Shown: positions 6,331-15,063, counted from the first letter of the stretch. The stretch is DNA of 37,205 nucleotides from Candidatus Gastranaerophilales bacterium (GCA_944323675.1 CALUTK010000016.1:1-37205); one strand, 5' to 3'. Numbers and translations: made by a program. The notes: generated by a model from the letters alone, not told the origin.

Positions 6331-7578
6331 TTATTCTCTAGAACAGCATTTACGCTCTGTAAGCATTGCTGACATAACTTTTTTTGCTTCGCTCAACTGA
6401 ACATCATGCCTGTCTCTGATATCCTGTGCCGTGAATTGTACTTCAACATCCGGATTTATACCTTTTTTATTAATATCCACACCTGACGGTGTTAAATATT
6501 TTGCAACAGTAAGGTTAAGACCCGTCTCATTCGGCATAGGTATAATTTTTTGCACCATACCTTTTCCGTAAGTTCTGGTTCCGACAAGTTTCGCTTTATG
6601 GTAATCTTTCAAGGCACCGGAGAGAATTTCGCTTGCAGAAGCAGAGGCTCCGTCTATCAGGACAACAACCGGCTTATCAATTCCGAAATCTGTATTCTGC
6701 GCCTGAATATCATATCTATAACCGTTACGGCCGACAATACTCACAAGTTTTCCATCGGGAATAAAAAGGTTTGCTATAAATATTGCATTCGGCAAAAGTC
6801 CTCCGGTATTGCCGCGTAAATCAATGATAAGCCCTGCAGTGTCTTTTGTTTTTTCAAGCGCCTCCAGAAACTCATTCGGTGTGGTTGAGCCAATAAAACT
6901 GGAAATCTGGATATAACCGATATTTTTATCTACAACACTTTTTACCGATTTAATTTTTATTTCCTTACGCATAACGTTTTTTACAAGTTTATCCTTGTCT
7001 CTTAATACCGTAAGTTTTACAAATGTATTTTCAGGGCCGCGGACAAGATTTGCAACTTCTGCTATAGAAAGCCCCTTGGCATCTTTGCCGTCAATATTCA
7101 GGATAATATCCCCGTTTTGAAGATTAACACTCTGGGCAGGCGTTCCGTCTATAACATTGATAATCTGAATTTTTCCTGAGATATCCGCAATATTCACTCC
7201 TATACCGGTAATTTTTGCATTAATAGAAGTATTTTGATCAGCATATTCGGACTTTGACATATAACGGGAATAAGGATCGTCAAGGCTTGCCAGCATTGTA
7301 TCTACTGCAACTTTTGCATCCTCATCCGTCTTGATTTTTCCGTGATAATGCTCTTTCCAATATCTCCACTGCTGATGGTTCAGGGTCGGGTCGTAATAGT
7401 TATCCCTGATTTCTGTCCAAACATTATCAAACAATTTTTGTGAAGAGACATAATTTTTATTAAGAAGTTCTTCATCAACAGTATACAGGCTGTTATCGTT
7501 TGCAACCATTACAAATTTGTTTATCGCAAACAACGCAAGCACTACCGCAATAAAAATATAAAGTTCTTTTCTCTTCAT
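6331..7578 (-). CDS. ctpA: S41 carboxyl-terminal processing protease (CtpA/Prc type)
   Basis: 415 residues from the ATG at 7578; an in-frame TTG at 7596 is the alternative. A single N-terminal hydrophobic segment (LYIFIAVVLALFAINKFVMV) anchors or exports it to the periplasm. A PDZ domain follows (GIGVNIADISGKIQI ... GDIILNIDGKD), then the S41 core: LIIDLRGNTGG, DGASASASEILSGAL with catalytic Ser314, and GTRTYGKGMVQ with Lys339, the Ser-Lys dyad. Such proteases trim or degrade envelope proteins from their C-termini. The tail ends in ERKCCSRE. No Shine-Dalgarno; a -10 box lies 6 bases before the ATG. Confidence 0.95.
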   Translation of the reverse strand: MKRKELYIFIAVVLALFAINKFVMVANDNSLYTVDEELLNKNYVSSQKLFDNVWTEIRDNYYDPTLNHQQWRYWKEHYHGKIKTDEDAKVAVDTMLASLDDPYSRYMSKSEYADQNTSINAKITGIGVNIADISGKIQIINVIDGTPAQSVNLQNGDIILNIDGKDAKGLSIAEVANLVRGPENTFVKLTVLRDKDKLVKNVMRKEIKIKSVKSVVDKNIGYIQISSFIGSTTPNEFLEALEKTKDTAGLIIDLRGNTGGLLPNAIFIANLFIPDGKLVSIVGRNGYRYDIQAQNTDFGIDKPVVVLIDGASASASEILSGALKDYHKAKLVGTRTYGKGMVQKIIPMPNETGLNLTVAKYLTPSGVDINKKGINPDVEVQFTAQDIRDRHDVQLSEAKKVMSAMLTERKCCSRE

Positions 7579-7584
7579 ACGATT

Positions 7585-7613
7585 ATTTAACAACAACGTG
7601 TTTTTATAATCAA
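7585..7613 (-). promoter_or_regulatory. ctpA promoter abutting the start codon
   Basis: Minus strand TTGATT (7608-7613), 17-base spacer, TTAAAT (7585-7590), then 6 bases to the ATG at 7578. Each box matches the sigma-70 consensus at 4/6. Predicted leaderless transcript. Confidence 0.5.
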
Positions 7614-7659
7614 TATACTTTTTATGTAACCTGATTAATTATTCAGAAACTTCAACAAA

Positions 7660-8346
7660 TTACAAATCCTCAAAACCCGGTGATGTTGACGGAAGGTTCT
7701 TGTAACCTTCATTTGCATGAACTGTTTTTTTAATATATTTGTTTGTATAATTCCCTTTTTCAAAAAGCTTCTTCAGTGTATTTTCGCGTATTACAAGCGG
7801 ATGCAGATTTTCATCGCTTTCCGGATACGAATTTAAAATCTCGCACCACACGGCAGCTTCCATTGTCCAAGCGTACGTTTCTTCCGCAAGCGAATTATAT
7901 TCATCCTGATGCAAAGCTTCATGTGCCAGTAACGCGGCTATTGCTCCAGGAGGAGCATCTTTATGACGCGGGTTTATATAAATATATAAGTTTTTCCCTT
8001 TTTTCCAGCCTAAGGCATCAAATGCCGCATATGCCGGATTTATTAACCCTAAATCTTTAAACTCGATTTTGACAGGTTTTTGAGAAAGGTTATTTCCGAG
8101 AATTGCCTTCCTTGAAAACTCACCGTTTGTACCTTTCAGCATATCCAGTGCAACATAGAATATAAAATCTTTTCCGATTTCCTTATACTCCGGCGTAATC
8201 CGTTCTACATATTCAGCAGTGTATTTTGCAGGAAAGTTTTTAGGAATAATGATTTCCTCTTTTTTAGATAATGAAAATGCAAAAACAGGCGCTGACGCAC
8301 ACATTTGAGTTATCAAAACTACACTTAATAATTTTTTCCAGTTCAT
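7660..8346 (-). CDS. Exported putative zinc metallopeptidase (HEALH)
   Basis: 228 residues. Residues 1-23 are a signal peptide (WKKLLSVVLITQMCASAPVFA). The mature protein has a LAHEALHQDEY segment with HExxH at 142-146, and a downstream SLAEETYAWTMEAA helix offering Glu155 or Glu156 as third zinc ligand, the gluzincin pattern. The fold before it (KNLYIYINPRHKDAPPGAIAALLAHE) also fits a zincin active-site helix behind an edge strand. Substrate is unknown. It lies upstream of ctpA in the same orientation, so both may serve envelope proteolysis, but an 81-base gap with a separate ctpA promoter argues against strict co-transcription. TATAAT-like boxes occur in the AT-rich gap at 8347-8437. No known family is assigned with certainty. 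Confidence 0.85.
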   Translation of the reverse strand: MNWKKLLSVVLITQMCASAPVFAFSLSKKEEIIIPKNFPAKYTAEYVERITPEYKEIGKDFIFYVALDMLKGTNGEFSRKAILGNNLSQKPVKIEFKDLGLINPAYAAFDALGWKKGKNLYIYINPRHKDAPPGAIAALLAHEALHQDEYNSLAEETYAWTMEAAVWCEILNSYPESDENLHPLVIRENTLKKLFEKGNYTNKYIKKTVHANEGYKNLPSTSPGFEDL

Positions 8347-8437
8347 ACTTCTTTAAAGCCCCCTCATCATTTTCCGGCGAATTTTGCCGCATAATTATAT
8401 TATAATAATATATTTTTCCGCGGCAAATATACGAGAA

Positions 8438-10000
8438 TTATTTTCCTCTGTTCAACGCAGCAAGCTCGCTGTACATAATCTTGTATTCAGTTGAGCCGTC
8501 AATACTTTCAGCCTCTTTTATGTATTCAAGAGCTGTTTTTATGTCGTTGTTAAGTTTGTAAAGATTACTCATTTCAGCATAATATTTAGCGTTTGTAAGG
8601 TCGTACATAATTGCGCGCTTCATACATTCGATTGCTTCTTCATAATCCTGCTCTTCTTTTCTCACAAGCGCAAGGTAATAGTACCCTTCCGCACAATTTA
8701 TATCCAGAGAAATTACATCCTGCGCAAATTCTTTTGCTTTTTCAAAGTCACCTTTCAAATATGCGACTTTTGCACCGAGAATATAGCCGTATATATATCT
8801 CTCATTCATCTCTATAACTTTTTCAGCAAGAGAAAGCGCTTCATCAAACTTTTTCTCTTTTATATAAACATCCGCGAGGTCGCTGATATAATTTATATTA
8901 TCAGGATTCTTTTCAATAACCTCTTTCATAACTTTCTCAGCCTTTTCAAAGTTATCAAGCTCCATATAAACTTTTCCCAGTGAAATAAGCGTAAAAGCGT
9001 CACTATTGCCGGCTTGAATATTTTCTTCCAGCATTTTTTCTGAGCCAAGATAATCCTTATCCTGAAGCTTTAGCAGCGCAGAAATTACCCTTGCCTGATA
9101 ATGTTTTTCATTATGAGAAAGAATAAAATCAACTTCTTTACGTGCTTTATCGTAATTCTTCATCTCATAATACAGGTAAGCAAGCGAGTATCTGTAATCA
9201 AGATTTTCCGGCTCAAGGACAATAGCCTTCATATAAGAATTAACAGCCTCCTCCTGCCATCCGTTGAAAAAATAGGCATTTGCAAGGTTATAAAAATAAA
9301 CAGGATTGTTTTTACTTATATTGGAAGCCTGAGAAAAATATTTTATTGCATCAATAAATTTCATATCCTCAATCGCAAAAAGCCCTAAATAATTCAGGAC
9401 ATCCGGATTTTTATCAGTTTTTGGAAATGAATTAAAAATCTCACGAGACTTTTCAAAATTATTTTCATCGAAATAAATTTTCCCGAGAAGAATTTTACAA
9501 TCCTCATTTTCATCATCCAGCGTTGAAATAATTTCTTTTGCTCTGTCCGCTCTTCCGTTTTTGTAACAGGAAAAGGCATATTCATACAAACACTCATTAT
9601 CCATTTTATCCCGGTAAGCTTCTATCTCATCAAGGCGGTTCATTTTCCCGAGAATTTTAATTAGTTCTTTTAAATTCTCAGTGCAAGGTTCCGCCTCGTA
9701 GACTTCTTTTGCTGGGATGAGGGCATCTTCAAGCAAACCGCGGTGATCATATATGGAAGATAAAAGTTTAAGAGACCGTATATGTTCCGGTGCAGCCTGC
9801 AGCACTTTTTCCAGATACTGTTCCGCCCTGTCATAGTTATACAACAGAGAGTAAAGTTCAGCAATTTGATACATTATTTCAATATTGTCATTTTCCGTCT
9901 CAAGCGCCTTATAAAGCATCTCAATTGCCTGCTTGTAACACTCCTGCGACTTTAATTCAAAAGCTCTTTTTATAAAATTTATAACTTCGTTATCCTGCAT
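8438..10000 (-). CDS. TPR-repeat protein
   Basis: 520 residues made almost wholly of tandem tetratricopeptide repeats of about 34 residues. Clear examples are NIEIMYQIAELYSLLYNYDRA, PVYFYNLANAYFFNGWQEEA, AFTLISLGKVYMELDNFEKA and CAEGYYYLALVRKEEQDYEEA. About 14 repeats fit. No signal peptide or membrane segment is visible, so it is probably cytoplasmic or recruited by a partner. It begins in the stop codon of the FtsB-like gene (TAATG), so it is translationally coupled to a division protein and may scaffold an envelope or division complex; that is inference from context. Confidence 0.92.
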   Translation of the reverse strand: MQDNEVINFIKRAFELKSQECYKQAIEMLYKALETENDNIEIMYQIAELYSLLYNYDRAEQYLEKVLQAAPEHIRSLKLLSSIYDHRGLLEDALIPAKEVYEAEPCTENLKELIKILGKMNRLDEIEAYRDKMDNECLYEYAFSCYKNGRADRAKEIISTLDDENEDCKILLGKIYFDENNFEKSREIFNSFPKTDKNPDVLNYLGLFAIEDMKFIDAIKYFSQASNISKNNPVYFYNLANAYFFNGWQEEAVNSYMKAIVLEPENLDYRYSLAYLYYEMKNYDKARKEVDFILSHNEKHYQARVISALLKLQDKDYLGSEKMLEENIQAGNSDAFTLISLGKVYMELDNFEKAEKVMKEVIEKNPDNINYISDLADVYIKEKKFDEALSLAEKVIEMNERYIYGYILGAKVAYLKGDFEKAKEFAQDVISLDINCAEGYYYLALVRKEEQDYEEAIECMKRAIMYDLTNAKYYAEMSNLYKLNNDIKTALEYIKEAESIDGSTEYKIMYSELAALNRGK

Positions 10001-10467
10001 TATTGCTCCGTACCTTTATTTTCCGCAACATCTTTTTTAAGTTTATGTTTCTTCTTTTTAGGATCCTGAATATTTGGATTGTTAATAAGAACCAGAACTT
10101 CATCCTCGCCTGCCATTTTCAGGTTATTCCTTGCAATTTCCTCAAGACTGGATGTTCTTGAGAATTGTTTTATATCACTTTTTAATTCTTTGTTTCTGGC
10201 TTCCGCTTCCGCGCGGACTTTCTCCATCGTATTTATTTTTGCCTTATACGCAACTATTTTTGATATATTTAAAATTGCGCCGAATCCGACCTGAACAAGA
10301 CAGAATAACAGCACAAAAGTCAAGAAAGAATAATATACTCCCACTTTCCTTTTATGGCGGCGAATTCTTTTACGGGATTTTGCAGCCAGAGTATCAAGCT
10401 GTTTTTTGCTCTTCTTTGATTCGACCGTAACTTTTTGCGGGAGATTTTTCCCTCGGTTTAATTCCAC
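10000..10467 (-). CDS. FtsB/DivIC-like septum formation protein
   Basis: 155 residues with a GTG start at 10467, chosen because AAGGAG lies 6 bases upstream. A long basic cytoplasmic N-terminus (SRKRIRRHKRK) leads to one transmembrane segment (about 44-66), an extracytoplasmic coiled coil (about 70-103) and the DivIC/FtsB signature SLEEIARNNLKMAGEDEVLV (107-126). The C-terminus is Lys-rich (DPKKKKHKLKKD). In this family the protein joins FtsL and FtsQ-type proteins in the divisome; the FtsL-like candidate here is at 14590-15057. Well-formed promoter at 10492-10520. Confidence 0.88.
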   Translation of the reverse strand: MELNRGKNLPQKVTVESKKSKKQLDTLAAKSRKRIRRHKRKVGVYYSFLTFVLLFCLVQVGFGAILNISKIVAYKAKINTMEKVRAEAEARNKELKSDIKQFSRTSSLEEIARNNLKMAGEDEVLVLINNPNIQDPKKKKHKLKKDVAENKGTEQ

Positions 10468-10491
10468 GAATGACTCCTTGTGTTTACTAAG

Positions 10492-10520
10492 ATTATAAAG
10501 TAAAACATTGTCGTATTCAA
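10492..10520 (-). promoter_or_regulatory. Promoter of the FtsB-like/TPR operon
   Basis: Minus strand TTGAAT (10515-10520), 17-base spacer, TATAAT (10492-10497). The leader is about 18-20 bases and carries AAGGAG. Confidence 0.65.
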
Positions 10521-10535
10521 TATATTTTAAGAAAT

Positions 10536-11333
10536 TTACAATTGGAATTTTGTATTAAATCTTATTTGCGACCAGGATCGATCATTGTTAATATCATAAG
10601 TTGTTCCGGCGCCGAATTCAAGTTTCATCCTGTCATCTTTCAAAGGATTAACCGAAAGCACAAATTCTCCCTTTCGCCTGTTTCTGGTAATATCAGTCGA
10701 TAACACCGGAGAAAACGAAAACATTTTATTCAGCTTCAATTCAGGCGCGATATAAAAATTATCAGTATTCAACCCGTAAGTTGTAAGATTATTTTTCTTA
10801 AACGCCGAACTTATTGCAAAATGTTCCCGCTCATATCTTGTAAACAGTGTCGTCGAGCGCTCAAGCTGGGAATTATCAATCCCTGTATTATACAAAGTTC
10901 CAAGAGAAAAATTTCCGTGTTTTTCAACGGATTGTACACTCTGAGGCGCAATACTGTATTCTTCATTACTGTACATTGAATAAGTTTTTCGGCTTTTCGG
11001 GTGTATTTTCTTTGTATCAACAATATTTTTAGATTCAAACTTTTGCGGAACAGTGAGGTTCAGCACAAAATTATTTTCTTCATCTTTCAAATAAACAACA
11101 TCCGCTGCATCGACATATTGTTCATAATCTAGAGCGTTTATATCCTCAGGTTCAGGAACCGTGGAGACTTCTTCCTCCTCATTTGAACTTGTAATATCGT
11201 CAGGCGAAACATTTTTCTCTTCCGGAAGCGTCCATATAAAAATATTCGGCAGTTTTACATCCTCTGTTTGCTCCTCAGCAAAAACCGGAATACAAAACCA
11301 TAAAACAAGAATTATCAAAAAAACTCTTCTCAT
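10536..11333 (-). CDS. Probable outer-membrane beta-barrel protein
   Basis: 265 residues from the ATG at 11333. MRRVFLIILVLWFCIPVFAEE is a signal peptide. An acidic linker (about 22-75, rich in Glu/Asp/Pro) follows. From about residue 125 the protein is a series of short amphipathic strands alternating with turns (FSLGTLYNTGI, ISSAFKKNNLTTYG, MKLEFGAGTTYDI) and ends SQIRFNTKFQL, an aromatic/hydrophobic C-terminal strand as used by BAM substrates. About 8-10 strands seem possible. No named family. The start lacks a good Shine-Dalgarno (a close AGGT only), and TATAAT ends 6 bases upstream. Divergent from gltX. Confidence 0.75.
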   Translation of the reverse strand: MRRVFLIILVLWFCIPVFAEEQTEDVKLPNIFIWTLPEEKNVSPDDITSSNEEEEVSTVPEPEDINALDYEQYVDAADVVYLKDEENNFVLNLTVPQKFESKNIVDTKKIHPKSRKTYSMYSNEEYSIAPQSVQSVEKHGNFSLGTLYNTGIDNSQLERSTTLFTRYEREHFAISSAFKKNNLTTYGLNTDNFYIAPELKLNKMFSFSPVLSTDITRNRRKGEFVLSVNPLKDDRMKLEFGAGTTYDINNDRSWSQIRFNTKFQL

Positions 11334-11339
11334 ACCTGA

Positions 11340-11368
11340 ATTATACCACAAAACCGACCCTTTGACCA
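11340..11368 (-). promoter_or_regulatory. Promoter abutting the outer-membrane protein start
   Basis: Minus strand TGGTCA (11363-11368), 17-base spacer, extended TG-G-TATAAT (11340-11345), then 6 bases to ATG. The perfect -10 makes this one of the best leaderless candidates. Confidence 0.65.
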
Positions 11369-11389
11369 CTCACAATAATAAAAAGAACC

Positions 11390-11418
11390 TTGAATTTAAA
11401 ACCTGCGCGTGATACTAT
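11390..11418 (+). promoter_or_regulatory. gltX promoter
   Basis: TTGAAT (11390-11395), 17-base spacer, extended TG-A-TACTAT (11413-11418). The start is expected near 11425, giving a leader of about 30 bases with GAGG before the ATG at 11456. Confidence 0.65.
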
Positions 11419-11455
11419 TACAAGTGCGAAATATAAAAGAAATCGAGGATTTAAA

Positions 11456-12925
11456 ATGAACGAAGTAAGAGTCAGAATAGCACCGTCTCCAAGCGGAAAT
11501 CTACACATAGGAACGGCCAGAACTGCTTTATTTAACTATCTCTTTGCCAAGAAAAATCACGGCAAATTTGTTTTAAGAATTGAAGATACAGACGCTGAAC
11601 GCACAAGCCAGGCTTATATTGATAACATTTTTGACAGCCTGAAAGCGCTCGGGCTTAACTGGGACGAAGGCCCTGATGTAGGCGGCCCTTACGGTCCTTA
11701 TACCCAATCAGAAAGATTTGACATCTATCCAAAATACGCTCAAATCCTTCTGGATAAAGGCTTTGCCTACGAATGCTTCTGTACTCCGGAAGAACTTGAA
11801 GCTGAGAAAGAAGAAGCTTCTAAAAATAAAAAACCTTACGTTTATTCAAAAAAATGCGAAAATTTAACTGATGAAGAAAAAGCTAAATTACGCGCAGAAG
11901 GAAGAAAGCCTGCTATTAGATTTAATATTGCAAAAGCCCAGAAAGCTTTCCACGATTCATCCATACTTAAATTTGACGACCTTGTAAAAGGCGAATTACA
12001 TATGGATACAGACCTTCTCGGCGATTTTGTTATTATGAAATCTAACGGAACTCCAACCTACAACTTCGCGGTTGTAATTGATGATATGCTTATGAAAATC
12101 TCTCACGTAATCCGCGGGGAAGACCACATTTCAAATACATTTAAACAAATTCTTATATTTGAAGCACTGGGTGCAGAAGTTCCGAGATTCGGACACCTTG
12201 GAATGATTCTTGCGCCGGATAGAAGCAAACTTTCAAAACGCCACGGAGCAACTGCTGTTTCGGAATTCGTTGAAAAAGGCTACCTCACAAATGCTCTCAT
12301 TAACTTTGTTGCGCTTCTCGGCTGGTCACCTTCCGACGGAAAAGAAATTAAAACAATTGATGAAATTGCTGCAGATTTCAGAATCAATGAAATCTCATCT
12401 TCAAACTCTATATTTGAATATGACAAATTAAACTGGATGAACAGCCACTATATCAAAATGCTTTCTATACCTGAATTAAAAGAGAGATTAAAACCGTACC
12501 TCACAAAGTACGATTTATCAGAACTCACGGACGCTCAATATACAAGAATGGTTGAGGTAACTTATGAGCCTCTTACACTTCTTTCCGATATCACAGATGC
12601 GGTTCCGTATTTCTTCGGGCAGGATGTCGAAATTGACGAAAAAGCAAGCGAAACTCTTGATACAGAAATCTCGCAGGATGTATTGAATACATTTATGCAG
12701 CAGGCAAAGGATTGGGAATGGACTGAAGAAAACCTTCACGAAAAACTTGAACAATTCAGAGCCGAATATAAAGAAAAAGGTATAAAACCTAAAGTCACAA
12801 TGTGGGCCATCAGAGCCGCTGTTACCGGCAGACTCTGCGGCGCCGATATGACAGCTATCCTTGCGATTATCGGTAAAGAAAAAACCTTCCACCGTGTAAA
12901 AAACGCAATTAAACAAACTGTATAG
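11456..12925 (+). CDS. gltX: Glutamyl-tRNA synthetase
   Basis: 489 residues, class Ia synthetase charging tRNA-Glu; cytoplasmic. The start is MNEVRVRIAPSPSG, with GAGG 7 bases upstream; an in-frame ATG at 11390 would overlap the promoter and is rejected. The HIGH motif is HIGT (17-20) in APSPSGNLHIGTARTALFN, and the KMSKS motif is KLSKR (258-262) in APDRSKLSKRHGA. A Cys-containing insert (YECFCT...KKCEN, 105-134) fits the zinc-site region of many GluRSs. The C-terminal helical anticodon-binding domain is complete. Whether it also charges tRNA-Gln cannot be decided here. Strong terminator after the gene. Confidence 0.97.
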   Translation: MNEVRVRIAPSPSGNLHIGTARTALFNYLFAKKNHGKFVLRIEDTDAERTSQAYIDNIFDSLKALGLNWDEGPDVGGPYGPYTQSERFDIYPKYAQILLDKGFAYECFCTPEELEAEKEEASKNKKPYVYSKKCENLTDEEKAKLRAEGRKPAIRFNIAKAQKAFHDSSILKFDDLVKGELHMDTDLLGDFVIMKSNGTPTYNFAVVIDDMLMKISHVIRGEDHISNTFKQILIFEALGAEVPRFGHLGMILAPDRSKLSKRHGATAVSEFVEKGYLTNALINFVALLGWSPSDGKEIKTIDEIAADFRINEISSSNSIFEYDKLNWMNSHYIKMLSIPELKERLKPYLTKYDLSELTDAQYTRMVEVTYEPLTLLSDITDAVPYFFGQDVEIDEKASETLDTEISQDVLNTFMQQAKDWEWTEENLHEKLEQFRAEYKEKGIKPKVTMWAIRAAVTGRLCGADMTAILAIIGKEKTFHRVKNAIKQTV

Positions 12926-12943
12926 TTTGCTAAAAAAATATTT

Positions 12944-12986
12944 AACGCGGGCGGAACTGCATTAATGCAGTTCCGCCCGCGTTTTT
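12944..12986 (+). terminator. Strong terminator after gltX
   Basis: CGCGGGCGGAACTGCATTA at 12946-12964 is part of a perfect palindrome spanning 12944-12983, GC-rich with a minimal loop, followed by TTTTT on the plus strand. Confidence 0.9.
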
Positions 12987-13133
12987 CTAATCCGCTATAA
13001 AGCCGAATCCAGCCTTTTTAAAAATTTTGTAACAAAAAAGTAACAATAACAGGATTTTCCTAAAGATTTTCTTCTCATGTTCCGTAATCCCAGATACAAA
13101 GCAACAGGTTATGATAAGGAGTAAACAAAACCG

Positions 13134-13385
13134 ATGGGCGAACAAATTGCATTTAACGAAAGAGACTTCCACTTTCTGAAAAATGTCACAATTGAGGATT
13201 TGACAAATGAAACCTACCTGACATCAATGGTTGATTTCATTAACAACCTTGATTCAAAAATCAGCAACGGAAGAATTGTTGTTATGGATCAGAATAAACC
13301 TGAAAATACCAAGATTTATTCTTACGCAAAATTTGTAGAAATATACGACGAACACGGTCTTGAAGGATTTTTATACCACATATAA
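13134..13385 (+). CDS. Small acidic protein, paralogue of the next gene
   Basis: 83 residues, no recognised family. The C-terminus IYSYAKFVEIYDEHGLEGFL aligns with VFTYNKFLEIFDDYGLEGFA of the following gene; the preceding strand-turn (RIVVMDQNKPENTK versus KLIEISDANGNSQ) also matches. The pattern beta-hairpin then helix suggests a tiny alpha/beta domain. AAGGAG lies upstream but 12 bases from the ATG, a long gap. It is the first gene after the gltX terminator and precedes rsmH and the FtsL-like gene, so it occupies the place where mraZ is found in many bacteria, but it has no MraZ features. Confidence 0.7.
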   Translation: MGEQIAFNERDFHFLKNVTIEDLTNETYLTSMVDFINNLDSKISNGRIVVMDQNKPENTKIYSYAKFVEIYDEHGLEGFLYHI

Positions 13386-13401
13386 TAAATGGAGATAACT
13401 T

Positions 13402-13596
13402 ATGGACATTCAATTTATTTCAACTACAGAAAAAGAAGAAACCGAAATTGAAGCATTAGCAAGAGCAATTGAAGAAAACAATGCAAACAAATTAATCGAA
13501 ATTTCGGATGCTAACGGGAATTCACAGGTATTCACATACAATAAATTCCTTGAAATTTTCGATGATTACGGTCTTGAAGGTTTTGCAATGATATAA
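13402..13596 (+). CDS. Small acidic protein, paralogue of the previous gene
   Basis: 64 residues, no recognised family. GGAG lies 7 bases before the ATG. It shares the C-terminal module [FY][ST]Y-x-KF-x-EI-[FY]-D-[DE]-x-GLEGF with its upstream neighbour and probably arose by tandem duplication. It has an acidic N-terminal helix (EKEETEIEALARAIEENNA). The rsmH promoter overlaps the end of this gene, so both small genes can be expressed apart from rsmH. Possible roles are a regulator or adaptor for the division cluster; this is only context. Confidence 0.7.
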   Translation: MDIQFISTTEKEETEIEALARAIEENNANKLIEISDANGNSQVFTYNKFLEIFDDYGLEGFAMI

Positions 13597-13612
13597 TCCT
13601 TTGTGCTAAAAT
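13583..13612 (+). promoter_or_regulatory. rsmH promoter abutting the start codon
   Basis: TTGCAA (13583-13588), 18-base spacer, extended TG-C-TAAAAT (13607-13612), then 6 bases to the ATG at 13619. No Shine-Dalgarno precedes rsmH. The -35 lies within the end of the upstream small gene. Confidence 0.55.
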
Positions 13613-13618
13613 TCTTTT

Positions 13619-14548
13619 ATGGAATTTAAGCACTACACTGTAATGAAAAATGAGGCTGTCGACGCGCTTGAGTGCCGTGACGGTCTTGTTTACGTTGATT
13701 GTACGCTCGGCGGAGGCGGACACAGTGAACTTATACTCCAAAGAATTTCCCCAAACGGGAAACTAATTGCTTTTGATATTGACGACGACGCAATTGCCGC
13801 GGCGTCCGAAAGATTAAAAGATTACAAGAATTTAACAATTGTAAAAGATTCCTATACAAATATTAAAAAAGTTTTACATTCCCTCGGAATTGAAAAAATC
13901 ACCGGCGGAGTGCTGTTTGATTTAGGGGCATCTTTTCACCAGTTTAACAGGGCTGAAAGAGGTTTTTCATTTTCGAAAGAAGCTCCGCTTGATATGAGAT
14001 TCAATCAGGACGCAGACTTTTCAGCGTATGATGTTGTAAACAGTTATCCTGAAAATGAACTGGTAAGGATTTTCTCTGAATACGGAGAGGAAAGATTTTC
14101 CAAAAGAATTGCGCGGGCCATTGCAGAAAAAAGAAGACTTAAAAAGATTGAAACGACGACAGAACTCGCTGATTTAATCATAAATTCAACCCCTCATATA
14201 AAAAGTTCCATCCATCCTGCGACACGGGTTTTTCAAGCAATAAGAATTGAAGTAAACCACGAGTTACAAAATGTTAAAAATACTCTGGATGATGTGTTGG
14301 ATTTACTCGACGTTGGTGCTATAATAAGTATTATAAGTTTTCACTCTTTAGAGGACAGAATAGTGAAACACTTATTCAAGTACCATTCACAACGGTGCCA
14401 TTGCGAAAAAAATCAAATGATTTGCACATGCCCGCCGCCTAAATTGGAACTTGTCAACAAAAAGCCAATAACGGCAACAGAAAAAGAGGTTTCGGAAAAT
14501 CCACCCTCACGGAGTGCAAAATTAAGAATCGCAAGATGTATTAATTAA
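13619..14548 (+). CDS. rsmH: 16S rRNA (cytosine1402-N4)-methyltransferase
   Basis: 309 residues, full length for RsmH/MraW. SAM-dependent N4 methylation of C1402 in the 16S rRNA decoding site; RsmI, at 32294-33106, methylates the 2'-O of the same nucleotide. Motifs: HYTVMKNEAVDAL at the N-terminus, VDCTLGGGGHS (26-36) SAM loop, LFDLGASFHQFNRAERGFSF, PLDMRFNQ, and FHSLEDRIVKHLF near the C-terminus. The usual LGVSSxQ reads LGASFHQ. Followed after 41 bases by the FtsL-like gene, the canonical dcw order. Predicted leaderless. Confidence 0.96.
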   Translation: MEFKHYTVMKNEAVDALECRDGLVYVDCTLGGGGHSELILQRISPNGKLIAFDIDDDAIAAASERLKDYKNLTIVKDSYTNIKKVLHSLGIEKITGGVLFDLGASFHQFNRAERGFSFSKEAPLDMRFNQDADFSAYDVVNSYPENELVRIFSEYGEERFSKRIARAIAEKRRLKKIETTTELADLIINSTPHIKSSIHPATRVFQAIRIEVNHELQNVKNTLDDVLDLLDVGAIISIISFHSLEDRIVKHLFKYHSQRCHCEKNQMICTCPPPKLELVNKKPITATEKEVSENPPSRSAKLRIARCIN

Positions 14549-14589
14549 ATAATTTTGGGAAACTAAAACTACAAAATTGGGGATTAAAA

Positions 14590-15057
14590 TTGAATAGAGC
14601 GAGAGTAAGACAGGATATTAAGTATTCTTATAGTTATGAGCAGCAGAATTATGCGGAAAACCCGATACAACAACAGGCACCCGTTATAACAGGATATTTT
14701 CACAAGGAGAATTTTTACAAAGAAATGGCTATCAGAAAAGTTAATGCAACATTATGCGGAATTTTGGGAGTATTTGTATTAGCAGCTTTTATAAGCTATT
14801 ACTTTGAGATGTGTAACGAAATAACACTGAATACTTTAAGCCGTCAGGTAACAACATTGAACGATGAAAACGCTGAATTACAAAATCAGTTAGACAGATT
14901 AAAATCATTTAATAATGTAGATTACAAGATGGCAAAATACAATCTGCTCCAAAAGGCCGCAAAGGTAATTGAAGTTCCGGCAGTCAGAACGAATATGGAT
15001 ATAGAGCCGCAGAAAAAGCCGTTATCCACTTTTGTTAACTGGGCTATCGGATATTAG
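14590..15057 (+). CDS. FtsL-like cell division protein
   Basis: 155 residues, TTG start at 14590 with GGGGATTAAAA upstream. It has a polar Gln/Tyr-rich cytoplasmic N-terminus, a single transmembrane segment (about 52-72, NATLCGILGVFVLAAFISYYF), then a heptad coiled coil (about 78-108, TLSRQVTTLNDENAELQNQL) and a VDYKMAKYNLLQKAAKVIEV tail like the conserved tail of FtsL/DivIC proteins. Position directly after rsmH supports FtsL, which pairs with FtsB in the divisome. Primary-sequence similarity in FtsL is always weak, so the call rests on topology and context. Confidence 0.75.
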   Translation: MNRARVRQDIKYSYSYEQQNYAENPIQQQAPVITGYFHKENFYKEMAIRKVNATLCGILGVFVLAAFISYYFEMCNEITLNTLSRQVTTLNDENAELQNQLDRLKSFNNVDYKMAKYNLLQKAAKVIEVPAVRTNMDIEPQKKPLSTFVNWAIGY

Positions 15058-15063
15058 AGAAAA

